Positions 23,601 through 31,069 are shown, numbered from the stretch's first letter. The stretch: 64,000 bases of DNA from Rhodanobacteraceae bacterium (GCA_009996615.1 JAACZU010000001.1:186001-250000), one strand, 5' to 3'. Numbers and translations are program-made. Notes: generated by a model from the sequence alone, not told the origin.

Positions 23601-23877
23601 CGACGCGACCCAGGCGGCGATCGAGGCCGGCTTCGTGCGCTTCCGCCCGGTGCTGATGACCGCGCTGGCAATGATCATCGGCATGCTGCCGATGGCGCTT
23701 GGCCTGGGCGAGGGCGGCGAGCAGAACGCGCCGCTCGGCCGCGCGGTGATCGGTGGCCTCGTGTTCGCGACCATCGCGACCCTGATCTTCGTCCCCGTCG
23801 TCTTCAGCATCGTGCACCGGCGCCACGGCGAGAAACCCGCGCCGCGCCCCGCAGTCGGAGAGCTCCATGTCGCATGA
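20677..23877 (+). CDS. RND efflux transporter permease (HAE1 family)
   Basis: Inner-membrane proton-driven RND pump of 1066 residues, the length of AcrB/MexB relatives. It shows the usual order: first helix ALQRPYTFVVLALLILI, a large periplasmic loop, helices 2-6 with GILVDDATVTIENI (the helix-4 acidic pair Asp-Asp), a second half starting near residue 540 with the second loop, and the final helices around GLGEGGEQNAPLGRAVIGGL. Divergence from MexB in the loops prevents a substrate guess; it could export drugs, solvents or metals. The ATG at 20677 is used. The adaptor gene overlaps its end by 11 bases; no outer-membrane factor gene is in the window. Confidence 0.93.
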   Translation: MIGIVRIALQRPYTFVVLALLILIIGPLVALRTPTDIFPEIRIPVIAAAWQYTGLPPDQMAGRITTLYERVLTTTVNNIEHIEANSYPGFGIVKIFFQPGVDVATANAQVTAVSQSVVKQMPAGTTPPLILNYNASTVPILQLALSGKGLSEQNLADLGMNSIRTRLVTVPGAAIPYPFGGKSRQVQIDLDPSALQARGLSAQDVANALAAQNLITPVGTQKIGAFEYSLQLNNAPSAIEELGNLPIKVVNGTTIYVRDVAQVRDGNAPQNNIVHVDGARSVLMSVLKNGATSTLAIVDGIKAKLAEIRPGLPDNLEVAPINDQSLFVRAAVKGVAIEGAIAAALTSLMILLFLGSWRSTLIIAVSIPLSILGAILCLAALGETLNIMTLGGLALAVGILVDDATVTIENINWHLEQGKRVEAAIMDGAAQIVTPAFVSLLCIGIVFVPMFFLEGVARFLFVPMAEAVMFAMACSFLLSRTLVPTLAKYLLRPHAPHTDLHGNDEALPPSRNPLVRVQRRFEARFERLRAGYRELLVLALAHRRGFVTSFMACVLASFLLMPFLGRNFFPAVDSGQILMHARVAVGTRVEETAHQFAAIQKAIRRIIPPAEIDVMVDNIGLPTSSINLTYNNTGVMGPQDGDIQIALKEGHGPTAEYVRALREQLPREFPGVTFSFPPADIVSQILNFGSPAPIDLQIRGANLDANFDYANTLLPKIRAIPGIADVRIQQSRQAPVFDVAIDRTRAQQVGVTTRDVTNSLVVNLAGSSQVAPTFWLNPQNGVSYPIVMQTPQYRLDSLAALANLPVGNAGGTPQVLGGLANFTRRTGNALVSQYDIQPMVQINATTQGRDLGALAADLRRVLADTAGQVPKGSTVALLGQVRTMESSFTGLGFGLLGAIVLIYFLIVVNFQSWADPFVIITALPAALAGIVWMLFATYTPLSVPALTGAIMCMGVATANSVLVISFARERLAALGDATQAAIEAGFVRFRPVLMTALAMIIGMLPMALGLGEGGEQNAPLGRAVIGGLVFATIATLIFVPVVFSIVHRRHGEKPAPRPAVGELHVA

Positions 23878-25069
23878 TCCTTCCGCCCCGAGCATTTCCC
23901 GCCGCAAGCTCGGCGTCGCCGGCGGCCTCGCCGTGCTGCTCGCCGCCGGCATCGTCGGCACCGGCCTGGTCACGCGTGCGCGCGGCAGCGCGCAACTGCG
24001 CGAATGGACCGACGCGCAGGCGATACCGACGGTCGCGGTGGTGACGCCAGGCGGGCAGGGCGCCGGCGCCACGCTCGACCTGCCGGGCCGGTTGCAGGCC
24101 CATGCAAGCGCGTCGCTGCATGCGCGCGTGAGCGGCTACCTCAAGAGCTGGAAGGTCGACATCGGCGCGCCGGTGAAGGCGGGCCAGCTGCTGGCCGAAA
24201 TCGAAACGCCGGACCTCGACCAGCAACTGCTGCAGGCGCGTGCGGACCTGGCCAGCGCGAAGGCGAATGCGGATCTTGCGGCGACGACCGCGCAACGCTG
24301 GCAGGCGATCGCCGCCACCGGCGCCGCCTCGCGCCAGACCGCCGACGAGAAGGCCGGCGACGCGGCGACCAAGCAGGCGCTGGTGCGCTCCGCGCAAGCC
24401 AACGTCGACCGCATGCTCGCGATGAAGGCGTTCGCGCGCATCGTCGCGCCGTTCGACGGCGTGGTCACCGCGCGGCGCACCGACGTCGGCGCGTTGATCA
24501 ACGCCGGCGGCGCAGCAGGGCAGGAACTGTTCGTCGTGTCCGACACGAAGAAGCTGCGTCTCTACGTCAGCGTGCCGCAGACCTACGTGCCGAGCATCCC
24601 GCCGGGCACGCCCGCGAAGATCAGCGTGCCCGAGCACCCCGGCCGCACGTTTGACGCTGTCGTGGAGTCGTCGTCGCAAGCGGTGAGTTCGGACTCGGGC
24701 AGCACGCTGATGCAGCTGGAGGTCGACAACGCCGACGGCGACCTGCTGCCCGGCGGCTTCGCCAACGTCAGCCTCGACCTGCCACGCAACGCCGCCGCGC
24801 TGAGCGTGCCGGCCAGCGCCCTGATCTTCGACCAATCCGGACTGCGCGTCGCGACCGTCGGCGCCGACGACAAGGTCGTCCTGAAGAAGGTCACGATCGC
24901 CCGCGACCTCGGCAAGGTGATCGAACTCGGCTCCGGTCTCGCCGCCGACGACCGCGTGATCGAGAGCCCGCCGGATGGCGTTGTCGATGGCGATCGGGTG
25001 CGGATTGCGCAGGCTCCAGCCGCCGGCGGAGCCGCCGCGCCGAAGTCGTCTGGCGGCGGGAGCACCTAA
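23867..25069 (+). CDS. RND efflux periplasmic adaptor (MFP/HlyD family)
   Basis: A 400-residue membrane fusion protein that links the preceding pump to an outer-membrane channel. It has an N-terminal membrane anchor (about residues 17-36), a lipoyl/barrel-sandwich half motif LHARVSGYLKSWKVDIGAPV, a coiled-coil hairpin (residues 115-180), the second half-motif RIVAPFDGVVTARRTDVG, and beta-barrel and membrane-proximal domains. The gene order permease then adaptor is the reverse of the usual mexA-mexB order. The start overlaps the permease gene, so translation is coupled. Confidence 0.92.
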   Translation: MSHDPSAPSISRRKLGVAGGLAVLLAAGIVGTGLVTRARGSAQLREWTDAQAIPTVAVVTPGGQGAGATLDLPGRLQAHASASLHARVSGYLKSWKVDIGAPVKAGQLLAEIETPDLDQQLLQARADLASAKANADLAATTAQRWQAIAATGAASRQTADEKAGDAATKQALVRSAQANVDRMLAMKAFARIVAPFDGVVTARRTDVGALINAGGAAGQELFVVSDTKKLRLYVSVPQTYVPSIPPGTPAKISVPEHPGRTFDAVVESSSQAVSSDSGSTLMQLEVDNADGDLLPGGFANVSLDLPRNAAALSVPASALIFDQSGLRVATVGADDKVVLKKVTIARDLGKVIELGSGLAADDRVIESPPDGVVDGDRVRIAQAPAAGGAAAPKSSGGGST

Positions 25070-25316
25070 TTGTCTCTGTGATTGCGATCCGCCATCCACG
25101 CGCCGCCGACGCGGTTTCAGGGACGCTCCTCGGCATATAAGATGCGCAATGCATATTATGTAAAATTATAGATCCGACACCGGCACCGAAGATGGCGCAC
25201 CTCAGCGTCTGAGGCGTCCCTCGCAACGCACCGGCCGGCGGCCTTCGAGCAACTGCACAAACCCCGGGGACGGCTCGGTAACACGGCGAACCACCGTACC
25301 CGAAACGCACGACTCG
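25070..25316. other. intergenic region with an AT-rich islet
   Basis: No gene is supported here. Bases 25133-25175 are strongly AT-rich for this genome (CATATAAGATGCGC, GCATATTATGTAAAATTATA), which looks like a promoter or a remnant of foreign DNA. No ORF of good character follows it on either strand. Confidence 0.4.
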
Positions 25317-25544
25317 TCACAACGAGACCACCGGAGAAGCCGCGCTCGATCGACGGTATGCCGCGATTGCCGCTTGGCGCTCCGCCTCCCTGACGTTCGC
25401 TTGCAGTTGCTGCGACAGCTCAGCCAGAGCACGCTGAGCCCGCCAATTCTCGACCGCATCGCGCACGACCGGAACCGCAACAATCAACAGCGCTCCGGAA
25501 AGAATGGCTGTGGCGATAATCCACGCTTCCTTGTGCTCGCTCAC
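25317..25544 (-). CDS. small single-pass membrane protein (hypothetical)
   Basis: A possible 75-residue protein from a GTG at 25544 preceded by a GGGGGA motif. It has one clear transmembrane segment (about residues 8-28, AWIIATAILSGALLIVAVPV) followed by a charged amphipathic helix rich in Arg, Ala and Gln (WRAQRALAELSQQLQANV). I do not recognise a family. It stands alone between the RND adaptor and the arsenic operon. Confidence is limited because the start codon is GTG and the gene is short. Confidence 0.45.
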   Translation of the reverse strand: MSEHKEAWIIATAILSGALLIVAVPVVRDAVENWRAQRALAELSQQLQANVREAERQAAIAAYRRSSAASPVVSL

Positions 25545-25675
25545 CCCGGAATCCCCCAGATGGAACGTTGTCCGCCGTTCGAAGGATGACACAGCGACAC
25601 CTGAGGCATCACCCACACGCCAGGCCGCTACCGCTGCACGCCCAACCGGATCGAGGCAGCGGCATGAGTTGCATC

Positions 25676-25703
25676 GATTCCATAATTCATGAATGATGGA
25701 ATC
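25676..25703 (+). promoter_or_regulatory. ArsR operator palindrome
   Basis: A 28-base near-perfect palindrome: arms GATTCCAT and ATGGAATC flank the perfect core ATTCATGAAT, with one unmatched base pair between each arm and the core. It ends exactly at the base before the arsR ATG at 25704. Size, position and symmetry fit an ArsR/SmtB operator, so the operon is probably repressed by its own first gene product. Confidence 0.75.
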
Positions 25704-26045
25704 ATGGAAACCGAAACCGCCCTGTCCGCGCTCAGCGCCCTCAGCCACGAATCGCGCCTGTCCGCCTTCCGCCAGCTCGTGCAGGCCGGTCCGGATGGCA
25801 TGTCCGTCGGCGAGCTGCGCGAGCGACTCGAGTTGCCGCCGGCGACGCTGAGCGCCCATCTCAACGTGTTGCGCGCGGCGGGCATGGTCGATGACCAGCG
25901 CGAGGGGCGCGTGATCCGCGTCCGCGCCAACTACGCGCAGATGAACGCGCTGCTCGCCTACCTGACCGAGAACTGCTGCGCCGGGGTCGCCGACTGCGGG
26001 CCGGCGTCTTCCTGTACCCCTCGCAAATCCGGAGCTCAGCCATGA
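25704..26045 (+). CDS. arsR: ArsR/SmtB family metalloregulatory repressor
   Basis: A 113-residue winged-helix repressor that would release DNA on binding trivalent arsenicals. The HTH region reads MSVGELRERLELPPATLSAHLNVLRAAGMV (shown here only as its position, residues 33-62, ending in the beta wing GRVIRVRANY). There is no ELCVCDL motif; the likely As(III) ligands are the C-terminal cysteines in ENCCAG, ADCG and SSCTP. The start at 25704 is chosen over an in-frame ATG at 25689 because the earlier ATG lies inside the operator palindrome. Its stop overlaps arsI (ATGA). Confidence 0.88.
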   Translation: METETALSALSALSHESRLSAFRQLVQAGPDGMSVGELRERLELPPATLSAHLNVLRAAGMVDDQREGRVIRVRANYAQMNALLAYLTENCCAGVADCGPASSCTPRKSGAQP

Positions 26046-26542
26046 ACCGATTCCACGTGCATCTCAACGTCGCCAACCTCGCGGCCAGCGTCCGCTTCTA
26101 CACGCAGCTGTTCGCCGCCGAACCCACGGTGCTGAAGTCCGATTACGCCAAGTGGATGCTCGAGGATCCGCGCGTCAACTTCGCGATCTCCAGTACCGGG
26201 CGGCCGCCGGGCGTCGACCACCTGGGCCTGCAGGTCGACTCTGCCGAGGAACTCGCCACGCTCGGCGATCGCCTCGACGCCGCGGGCAGCACGGTCGTGC
26301 CCGAGGAGGCGGCGGTTTGCTGCTATGCCCGTTCCGACAAGCTGTGGGCCGAGGATCCGCAGGGCACGCGCTGGGAGACGTTCCACACGCTCGGCGACGC
26401 GACGACCTATTACGCCGCCGATGCCGCCTGCGCCACCAGTGGCGCCACCAGCGGCGCCGCCTGCGCGCCGGCTAAGTACGCCACGAAGCCGAAGGTGGAC
26501 AAGGGCACGTCCTGTTGCACGCCGCAGTCCGGTTGCTGCTGA
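26042..26542 (+). CDS. arsI: ArsI-type C-As lyase (ArsI/CadI family)
   Basis: A 166-residue vicinal-oxygen-chelate dioxygenase. ArsI enzymes cleave the carbon-arsenic bond of trivalent methylarsenite and aromatic arsenicals in the presence of Fe(II) and oxygen. The metal-site residues are present: His5 (FHVHLN), His60 in GVDHLGL and Glu in RWETFHT, and the substrate-binding vicinal cysteines in AVCCYARSDK. The tail has extra Cys pairs (SCCTPQSGCC) that may hold As(III) or pass it on. It lies second in the ars operon, so its product As(III) is made next to the transport gene. A CadI cadmium role is the alternative but fits the context less. Confidence 0.88.
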   Translation: MNRFHVHLNVANLAASVRFYTQLFAAEPTVLKSDYAKWMLEDPRVNFAISSTGRPPGVDHLGLQVDSAEELATLGDRLDAAGSTVVPEEAAVCCYARSDKLWAEDPQGTRWETFHTLGDATTYYAADAACATSGATSGAACAPAKYATKPKVDKGTSCCTPQSGCC

Positions 26543-26546
26543 TCCG

Positions 26547-26930
26547 ATGAAACGCATCCTCTTCGTCTGCGTGGAGAACGCCAACCGCAGCCAGATGGCC
26601 GAGGCGTTCGCGCGCATGTACGGCGGCGCCGAGGTCGAAGCGGTGAGCGCCGGCTCCGCGCCGTCCGGCCGGATCAACCCGAAGGCGATCCGCTTCATGG
26701 GGGAGCTGGGCTACGACCTGGCCACGCATGCCTCGAAGTCGCTCGACGACATCGATGGCGAATTCGATGCGGTCGTCACGATGGGCTGCGGCGACCGTTG
26801 CCCGTGGGTGCCGGCCCGGCGACGCGAGGATTGGGCCCTGCCCGATCCGAGGCACATGGACGACGCGGCGTATCGCGCGGTGCGCGACGAGATTGGCGAG
26901 CGCGTGAAGCAGCTGCTGGAAAGCCTGTGA
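26547..26930 (+). CDS. arsC: arsenate reductase, thioredoxin-linked low-molecular-weight phosphatase type
   Basis: A 127-residue cytosolic enzyme that reduces arsenate to arsenite. It has the phosphatase-like P-loop C8-x5-R14 (FVCVENANRS), the resolving cysteines Cys81 and Cys85 in MGCGDRCPWVP and the general-acid Asp100 in LPDPR. This is the ArsC of the Staphylococcus pI258 / LMW-PTP lineage, unrelated to the glutaredoxin-type E. coli ArsC. Spacing to arsI is four bases and the stop overlaps the next start (TGATG). Confidence 0.92.
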   Translation: MKRILFVCVENANRSQMAEAFARMYGGAEVEAVSAGSAPSGRINPKAIRFMGELGYDLATHASKSLDDIDGEFDAVVTMGCGDRCPWVPARRREDWALPDPRHMDDAAYRAVRDEIGERVKQLLESL

Positions 26931-27610
26931 TGCCGTTGCCGCGCAGACTGCTTGCCGAGTTCATCGGCACGGCCGTGTTGCTGGCCACTGTGGTCGGCTC
27001 CGGCATCATGGGCGTCGCGCTGTCCGGCGGCAACGACGCGATCGCGCTGCTGGCCAATGCCGCGGCGACGGCGGGCGTGCTGTATGTCCTGATCAGCGTG
27101 CTGGGGCCGATCTCGGGCGCCCACTTCAACCCCGCGGTCACCGTCGCGATGCGGCTGCGTGGCAGCCTTGGCACGACCGAAGCGTTCGCCTACGTCGTGG
27201 TGCAGGTCGTGGCCGCGGTCGCGGGAGTCGTGCTCGCGCATGCGATGTTCGACCTGCCGCTGCTGCAGCCGGGCATCCGCGTGCGCACGGGCGCCGCGCA
27301 ATGGCTCAGCGAAGCGGTGGCCACGGGGGGCCTGCTGCTGACGATCCTGCTCGGCGATCGCTTCCGGCCGGTCGCCCTGCCCGCCCTCGTGGCGAGCTAC
27401 ATCTTCGCCGCGTACTGGTTCACGGCCAGCACGTCGTTCGCCAATCCCGCGGTGACGCTGGCGCGCGCGCTGACGCGGACGTTCGCGGGCATCCGGCCGG
27501 ACGACGCGGGCGGATTCGTGCTTGCCCAGTTCGCCGGCATGATCGGGGCGCTCGTCGTGGCATCCCTGCTCCGCGAGCGCGCCGCGGCAGGGCACGACCA
27601 CCGCACCTGA
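26930..27610 (+). CDS. MIP-family aquaporin, arsenic-associated (AqpS-like)
   Basis: A 226-residue six-helix channel of the aquaporin superfamily. Both signature NPA boxes are present: HFNPAV (67-69) and FANPAV (172-174). In several bacteria an aquaglyceroporin (AqpS) replaces the ArsB/Acr3 pump at the end of ars operons and lets As(III) made by ArsC or methylated arsenite flow out. The operon here has no pump, so this channel is the probable exit route. The start overlaps the arsC stop. Confidence 0.88.
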   Translation: MPLPRRLLAEFIGTAVLLATVVGSGIMGVALSGGNDAIALLANAAATAGVLYVLISVLGPISGAHFNPAVTVAMRLRGSLGTTEAFAYVVVQVVAAVAGVVLAHAMFDLPLLQPGIRVRTGAAQWLSEAVATGGLLLTILLGDRFRPVALPALVASYIFAAYWFTASTSFANPAVTLARALTRTFAGIRPDDAGGFVLAQFAGMIGALVVASLLRERAAAGHDHRT

Positions 27611-27786
27611 CATCGGGCACGTCCGTTCCGCGCCGAGGCGACAGGCCCCGTCCCTGCCCCGGGAACTCACGCCCTCCTCCGACCTGTCGAAGTTTGCCGG
27701 CATGTTCCCGCGGTCGCCCAACCGGCGCACACTGTGCAGGCTTCGTGACGTTATGCACGTGCACCTGGACGACGGAGGAGCCACTC

Positions 27787-28341
27787 ATGACCACGGCACG
27801 CACCGCGAGCACCGAATTCATGGCCCGGATGCGCTGGGAGGAGTACGCGCGCAGCGGCGACGTCGTGCAGATCCGCCCGATCTGCCCGTCCGACAAGACG
27901 CGCGAACGCGCGTTTCTCGGTCGGTTGTCGGCGGAGTCGCGCGCGAACCGCTTCATCGGCCTGGTGAAGGACGCCAGCGACGATGTCGCCGAGGAGCTGA
28001 CCAGCGTCGACCCGATCCGCGAAGTCACCCTGGCCGCGTTCGCGCATCCCGGAGCCCGCGAGGTCGAGATCGGCGCGGCATGCTATCGCGCGAGCGAGGA
28101 TGGCAGCCGCTGCGACTGCACGGTCACGGTCGACCCGGCATGGCAGAAGCTCGGTATCGGCACCGCGCTGATGCGCCACCTGATCGATGTCGCGCGCAGC
28201 CGCGGCATCCGCCGCATGTATGCGGCCGCGGTGGCAACGGGTCCGAGCGCGTCGCACATGCTGGCCGAGCGGCTGGGCTTCCACGCGCGACCCGATCCGG
28301 AGGATCCGCTGGTCACGACCTTCGAGCTGGAGCTGGCCTGA
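27787..28341 (+). CDS. GNAT family N-acetyltransferase
   Basis: A 184-residue acetyltransferase. The acetyl-CoA binding motif A is clear (DPAWQKLGIGTALMRHLIDVA, with Gln-x2-Gly-x-Gly/Ala), followed by a C-terminal HMLAERLGFHARPDP strand-helix. It is a paralogue of the GNAT gene at 60698: both share the QIRPI/HITIRPL start, RERAFLxxLSxxSRxxRF and the motif A segment. Homologues in other bacteria often belong to oxygen-limitation regulons or fuse to cNMP domains. A GGAGGAG lies before the start. No FNR-type box was found upstream. Substrate is unknown; protein lysine acetylation is one possibility. Confidence 0.85.
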   Translation: MTTARTASTEFMARMRWEEYARSGDVVQIRPICPSDKTRERAFLGRLSAESRANRFIGLVKDASDDVAEELTSVDPIREVTLAAFAHPGAREVEIGAACYRASEDGSRCDCTVTVDPAWQKLGIGTALMRHLIDVARSRGIRRMYAAAVATGPSASHMLAERLGFHARPDPEDPLVTTFELELA

Positions 28342-28398
28342 CGGGTTGTTGGCCGCCGACGCGGTCCGTACGCGGCGGGACCGCCCTGCCCGCCGTGC

Positions 28399-28440
28399 TT
28401 GACCTCGATCAACACGACGGCCGCACGGCGGACTTAGCGT
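28399..28440 (+). promoter_or_regulatory. FNR-type box and -10 of the phasin gene
   Basis: TTGACCTCGATCAA at 28399-28412 (one mismatch to TTGAT-N4-ATCAA) and a -10 TAGCGT at 28435-28440, 22 bases apart. The box ends 57 bases before the ATG. Confidence 0.65.
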
Positions 28441-28469
28441 GAAGGCGTCATTCGAACGAGGGGCCGGCC

Positions 28470-28850
28470 ATGACCAAGGCAGAATCCACGAAGGCGCATG
28501 CCACGCCGGAATTCGTCGCGGGGCTGGAAGGCATGTCCGAGGCGGCACGGCAGTCGTTGGCAACGATGTCCGGCGCGTTTTCGACCTGGCTGCAGGACGC
28601 CAGCCGCATGCAGGGCGAGGCCGTCCGTTTCCTCGGCGAACGCTTCCACAAGGACATGGAGCTGATCGGGCGCCTGTCGCAATGCAAGCGACCGGAGGAC
28701 GTGCTGTCGCTGCAGACGCAGCTGGTCGGCGAGCTGATCGCCGACTACATGAACGAGAGCAAGACGATGTTCTCGCTGCTCGGCGAGGCGTCCAAACACG
28801 GTCTGGACCTGGTGAAGAAATCGGCGCCGCGGCCGACCGCCGGCGCGTGA
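28470..28850 (+). CDS. phasin family protein
   Basis: A 126-residue all-helical amphipathic protein matching phasins, which coat polyhydroxyalkanoate granules. The central segment EAVRFLGERFHKDMELIGRL and the QTQLVGELIADYMNESKTMF helix are typical of the phasin_2 family. It lies tail to tail with phaB, and each has its own FNR-type box, which ties both to carbon storage under oxygen limitation. No phaC synthase or phaA thiolase is in the window. Confidence 0.85.
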   Translation: MTKAESTKAHATPEFVAGLEGMSEAARQSLATMSGAFSTWLQDASRMQGEAVRFLGERFHKDMELIGRLSQCKRPEDVLSLQTQLVGELIADYMNESKTMFSLLGEASKHGLDLVKKSAPRPTAGA

Positions 28851-28862
28851 TCGCGCGCCGCC

Positions 28863-29588
28863 TCAGACCAGGTATTGCCCGCCGTTGAGCGAGAACGTCG
28901 CGCCGGTGATGAAGTCCGCATCGTCGCGGACCAGGAACGCGACCATCCGCGCGACGTCCTGCGGCGTACCGAGGCGGCCGACCGGGATCGACGCGATGAT
29001 CGCCTTCAACACGTCCTCGCGCACGCCGGTAACCATCTCGGTTTCGCAGTAGCCGGGGGCGACGCAGTTGACCGTGATGCCGTAGCGCGCGCCCTCTAGT
29101 GCCAGCGCCTTGGTGAAGCCGACCACGCCGGCCTTGGCCGCGGCGTAGTTGGCCTGGCCGTACTGGCCCTTCTGGCCGTTGATCGAACCGATGTTGACGA
29201 TGCGTCCGAAGCGGCGTTCGCGCATGCCCTCGATCAGCGGCCGGCACATCGCGAACATCGAATCGAGGTTGGTCGCGATCACCGCGTGCCACTGCTCGGC
29301 CGTCATCTTGTGCAGCGGTGCGTCACGCACGATGCCGGCGTTGTTGACCAGCACGTCGACCGGCCCGAGCGCGCGCGTGACGCGCGCCACGCCGTCCGCG
29401 CAGGCCGTGCAGTCGCCGACGTCCCACCTGAACACATCGATCCCGGTCTGCGCGTGGAACGCCTGCGCCGCCTCGTCGTTGCCGTGGTAGACCGCCGCGA
29501 CGCGGCAGCCCTGGTCGCGCAGCGCGACCGCGATCGCGTGGCCGATCCCGCGCGTGCCACCGGTGACGAGCGCGACTCTCGAGGTCAT
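28863..29588 (-). CDS. phaB: acetoacetyl-CoA reductase
   Basis: Short-chain dehydrogenase of 241 residues that reduces acetoacetyl-CoA to (R)-3-hydroxybutyryl-CoA with NADPH for PHB synthesis. It has the TGGTRGIG cofactor loop (9-16), the NNAG motif (82-85), catalytic Ser135, Tyr148 and Lys152 in the GQYGQANYAAAKAG context, and a C-terminal NGGQYLV close to the PhaB ending NGGLHM. The conserved QKGQYGQANY stretch favours PhaB over FabG. Promoter: perfect FNR-type box at 29668. Confidence 0.92.
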   Translation of the reverse strand: MTSRVALVTGGTRGIGHAIAVALRDQGCRVAAVYHGNDEAAQAFHAQTGIDVFRWDVGDCTACADGVARVTRALGPVDVLVNNAGIVRDAPLHKMTAEQWHAVIATNLDSMFAMCRPLIEGMRERRFGRIVNIGSINGQKGQYGQANYAAAKAGVVGFTKALALEGARYGITVNCVAPGYCETEMVTGVREDVLKAIIASIPVGRLGTPQDVARMVAFLVRDDADFITGATFSLNGGQYLV

Positions 29589-29640
29589 GGCGTTTCGCTC
29601 CAGTCATTCCATCCGCACATGTGCCCGGAAGGCTCGCCTG

Positions 29641-29681
29641 ACTCTAGGCAGGCGCGTGGCACCCGGCTTGATCGGCATCAA
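29641..29681 (-). promoter_or_regulatory. FNR-type box and -10 of phaB
   Basis: Perfect TTGATCGGCATCAA at 29668-29681 and, on the minus strand 21 bases downstream, -10 TAGAGT (29641-29646). The same -10 hexamer follows the box of the universal stress gene at 52214. Confidence 0.75.
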
Positions 29682-29705
29682 TTTCGCGCCATGACCACGG
29701 CTTTC

Positions 29706-29746
29706 CGTAGGGTGGGCCGCAGCCGCGCAGCGGCGAGTCCCACCGC
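29706..29746 (+). repeat. dispersed 41-bp repeat, copy 1
   Basis: A 41-base element starting CGTAGGGTGGGCCGCAGCC and ending CGAGTCCCACCGC. It is identical, in inverse orientation, to 49128-49168, about 19 kb away. Related diverged copies occur at 13392-13487. Confidence 0.85.
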
Positions 29747-29787
29747 CCGCGCGTGCCAACGCCCGGACGGGCGCCTTGAACCGCCCC

Positions 29788-30921
29788 TCAATCCAGCGAC
29801 TTGCGGAACCGCAGCGCCGCCACGCCAAGCAGGGCCAGGCCGATCGCCGCCAGCGCGAGCAGTTGCGGCGCGAGCACCGCCACGCCGACGCCCTTCAGGA
29901 ACACCGCGCGGATCACCACGATGAAGTAGCGCACCGGGTTCAGGTACGTCAGCCACTGCAGCACCTGCGGCATGCTCGTGATCGGGAAGCTGAAGCCGGA
30001 CAGGATGAACATCGGGTTGACGAAGAAGAAGTTGGTCGCGAACGCCTGCTGCTGCGTCTTGCAGACCGTCGAGATCGCCAGCCCGAGCCCGAGCGTGCTG
30101 AGCAGGTACAGCGAGGTGCCAAGCAGCAGCACCAGCGGATTGCCGCGCAGCGGAATGTCGAACCAGAGCGTGCCGACCAGCGTGATCACGCCGACCAGCA
30201 CCAGCCCGACCAGGAAGAACGGAATCGTCTTGCCGAGGATCAGCTCGATCGGCCGGATCGGCGTCACCATCAACTGCTCCAGCGTGCCCATCTCGCGTTC
30301 GCGCACGATCGCGAATGCGGTCAGGTTGACCACCATGACCAGGGTCATCGTCGCGATCACGCCCGGCACGAAGAACCAGCGGCTGTTGAGGCTGACGTTG
30401 TACCAGGGGCGGTCGTCGAGCGTGATCCGCACCGCGTGCATGAGCGCCTGTGGGCGCGCTCGCTGCAGGTAGTCGGTCTGCCAGGCCTGCGAGAACGTGC
30501 CGGCGATCGCGCCGGCATAGCCGAGCGCGATCAGCGCCGAGTTCGAATTGGTGCCGTCGACGAGGATCTGCACCGGCGCCGGCTCGCCCTTGCGCAGGGC
30601 CTGCGCGAAGCCGGCATGCACGATGATCGCGACCGCCGCGTCACCCTGGTCGATCGCCGCCTCCGCCTGCCGCTGCGTCGCCGCGACGCGCACCACCTTG
30701 AAGCGGTTGCTGTTGGCGAACTCGGCCAGCAGGCTGCGGCTCTCCTGGCTGTGGTCGAGGTCCAGCACCGCGGTCGAGACGCCGAACACCTCGAACGTCG
30801 CGGCGTAACCGAACACCAGCACCTGGACGATCGGCGGCACCAGCAGGCGGAAGCGCGCCCAGCGGTCGCGGCGCAGCTCCAGGAACTCCTTGACCAGGAT
30901 GTGCAGGATGCGTCCGAACAT
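29788..30921 (-). CDS. ABC-2 type transporter permease (distal)
   Basis: A 377-residue membrane protein with an N-terminal helix, a large periplasmic domain (about residues 40-170) and five C-terminal helices, the ABC-2 layout of YbhR/YbhS/YhhJ exporters. Family features: FAIVREREMGTLEQLMVTPIRP (cytosolic coupling helix) and LSGFSFPITSMPQVLQWLTY, which includes the conserved FP. It is the last gene of the five-gene exporter set but is separated from the previous permease by 220 bases containing a repeat. Confidence 0.9.
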   Translation of the reverse strand: MFGRILHILVKEFLELRRDRWARFRLLVPPIVQVLVFGYAATFEVFGVSTAVLDLDHSQESRSLLAEFANSNRFKVVRVAATQRQAEAAIDQGDAAVAIIVHAGFAQALRKGEPAPVQILVDGTNSNSALIALGYAGAIAGTFSQAWQTDYLQRARPQALMHAVRITLDDRPWYNVSLNSRWFFVPGVIATMTLVMVVNLTAFAIVREREMGTLEQLMVTPIRPIELILGKTIPFFLVGLVLVGVITLVGTLWFDIPLRGNPLVLLLGTSLYLLSTLGLGLAISTVCKTQQQAFATNFFFVNPMFILSGFSFPITSMPQVLQWLTYLNPVRYFIVVIRAVFLKGVGVAVLAPQLLALAAIGLALLGVAALRFRKSLD

Positions 30922-30945
30922 GGTGGGGCCTTTGGAGTTTTTTGG

Positions 30946-31069
30946 CCCTCCCCTTCAAGGGGAGGGTTGGATGGCGATGGTGTTTGATGTTCGCGCCACC
31001 GCAACCTGTGACGCGGTGCGCGTGTTGGGCAACACCATCCCCCTCCAACCTCCCCCTTGAAGTGGGAGG
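30946..31069. repeat. long inverted repeat inside the ABC exporter operon
   Basis: Imperfect arms of about 39 bases (30946-30984 and 31031-31069), the left opening CCCTCCCCTTCAAGGGGAGG and ending GATGGTGTT. It interrupts the otherwise overlapping operon between the two permease genes and could cause partial termination or mRNA processing. Confidence 0.7.

Noticed and set aside
25689-25703. Earlier ATG as the start of arsR
   Set aside because: It lies inside the operator palindrome; the ATG at 25704 has a GGA at suitable distance and gives the normal N-terminus.
27611-27786. Search for an FNR-type box before the GNAT gene at 27787
   Set aside because: No TTGA-N6-TCAA core is present, so this gene was not included in the proposed regulon.
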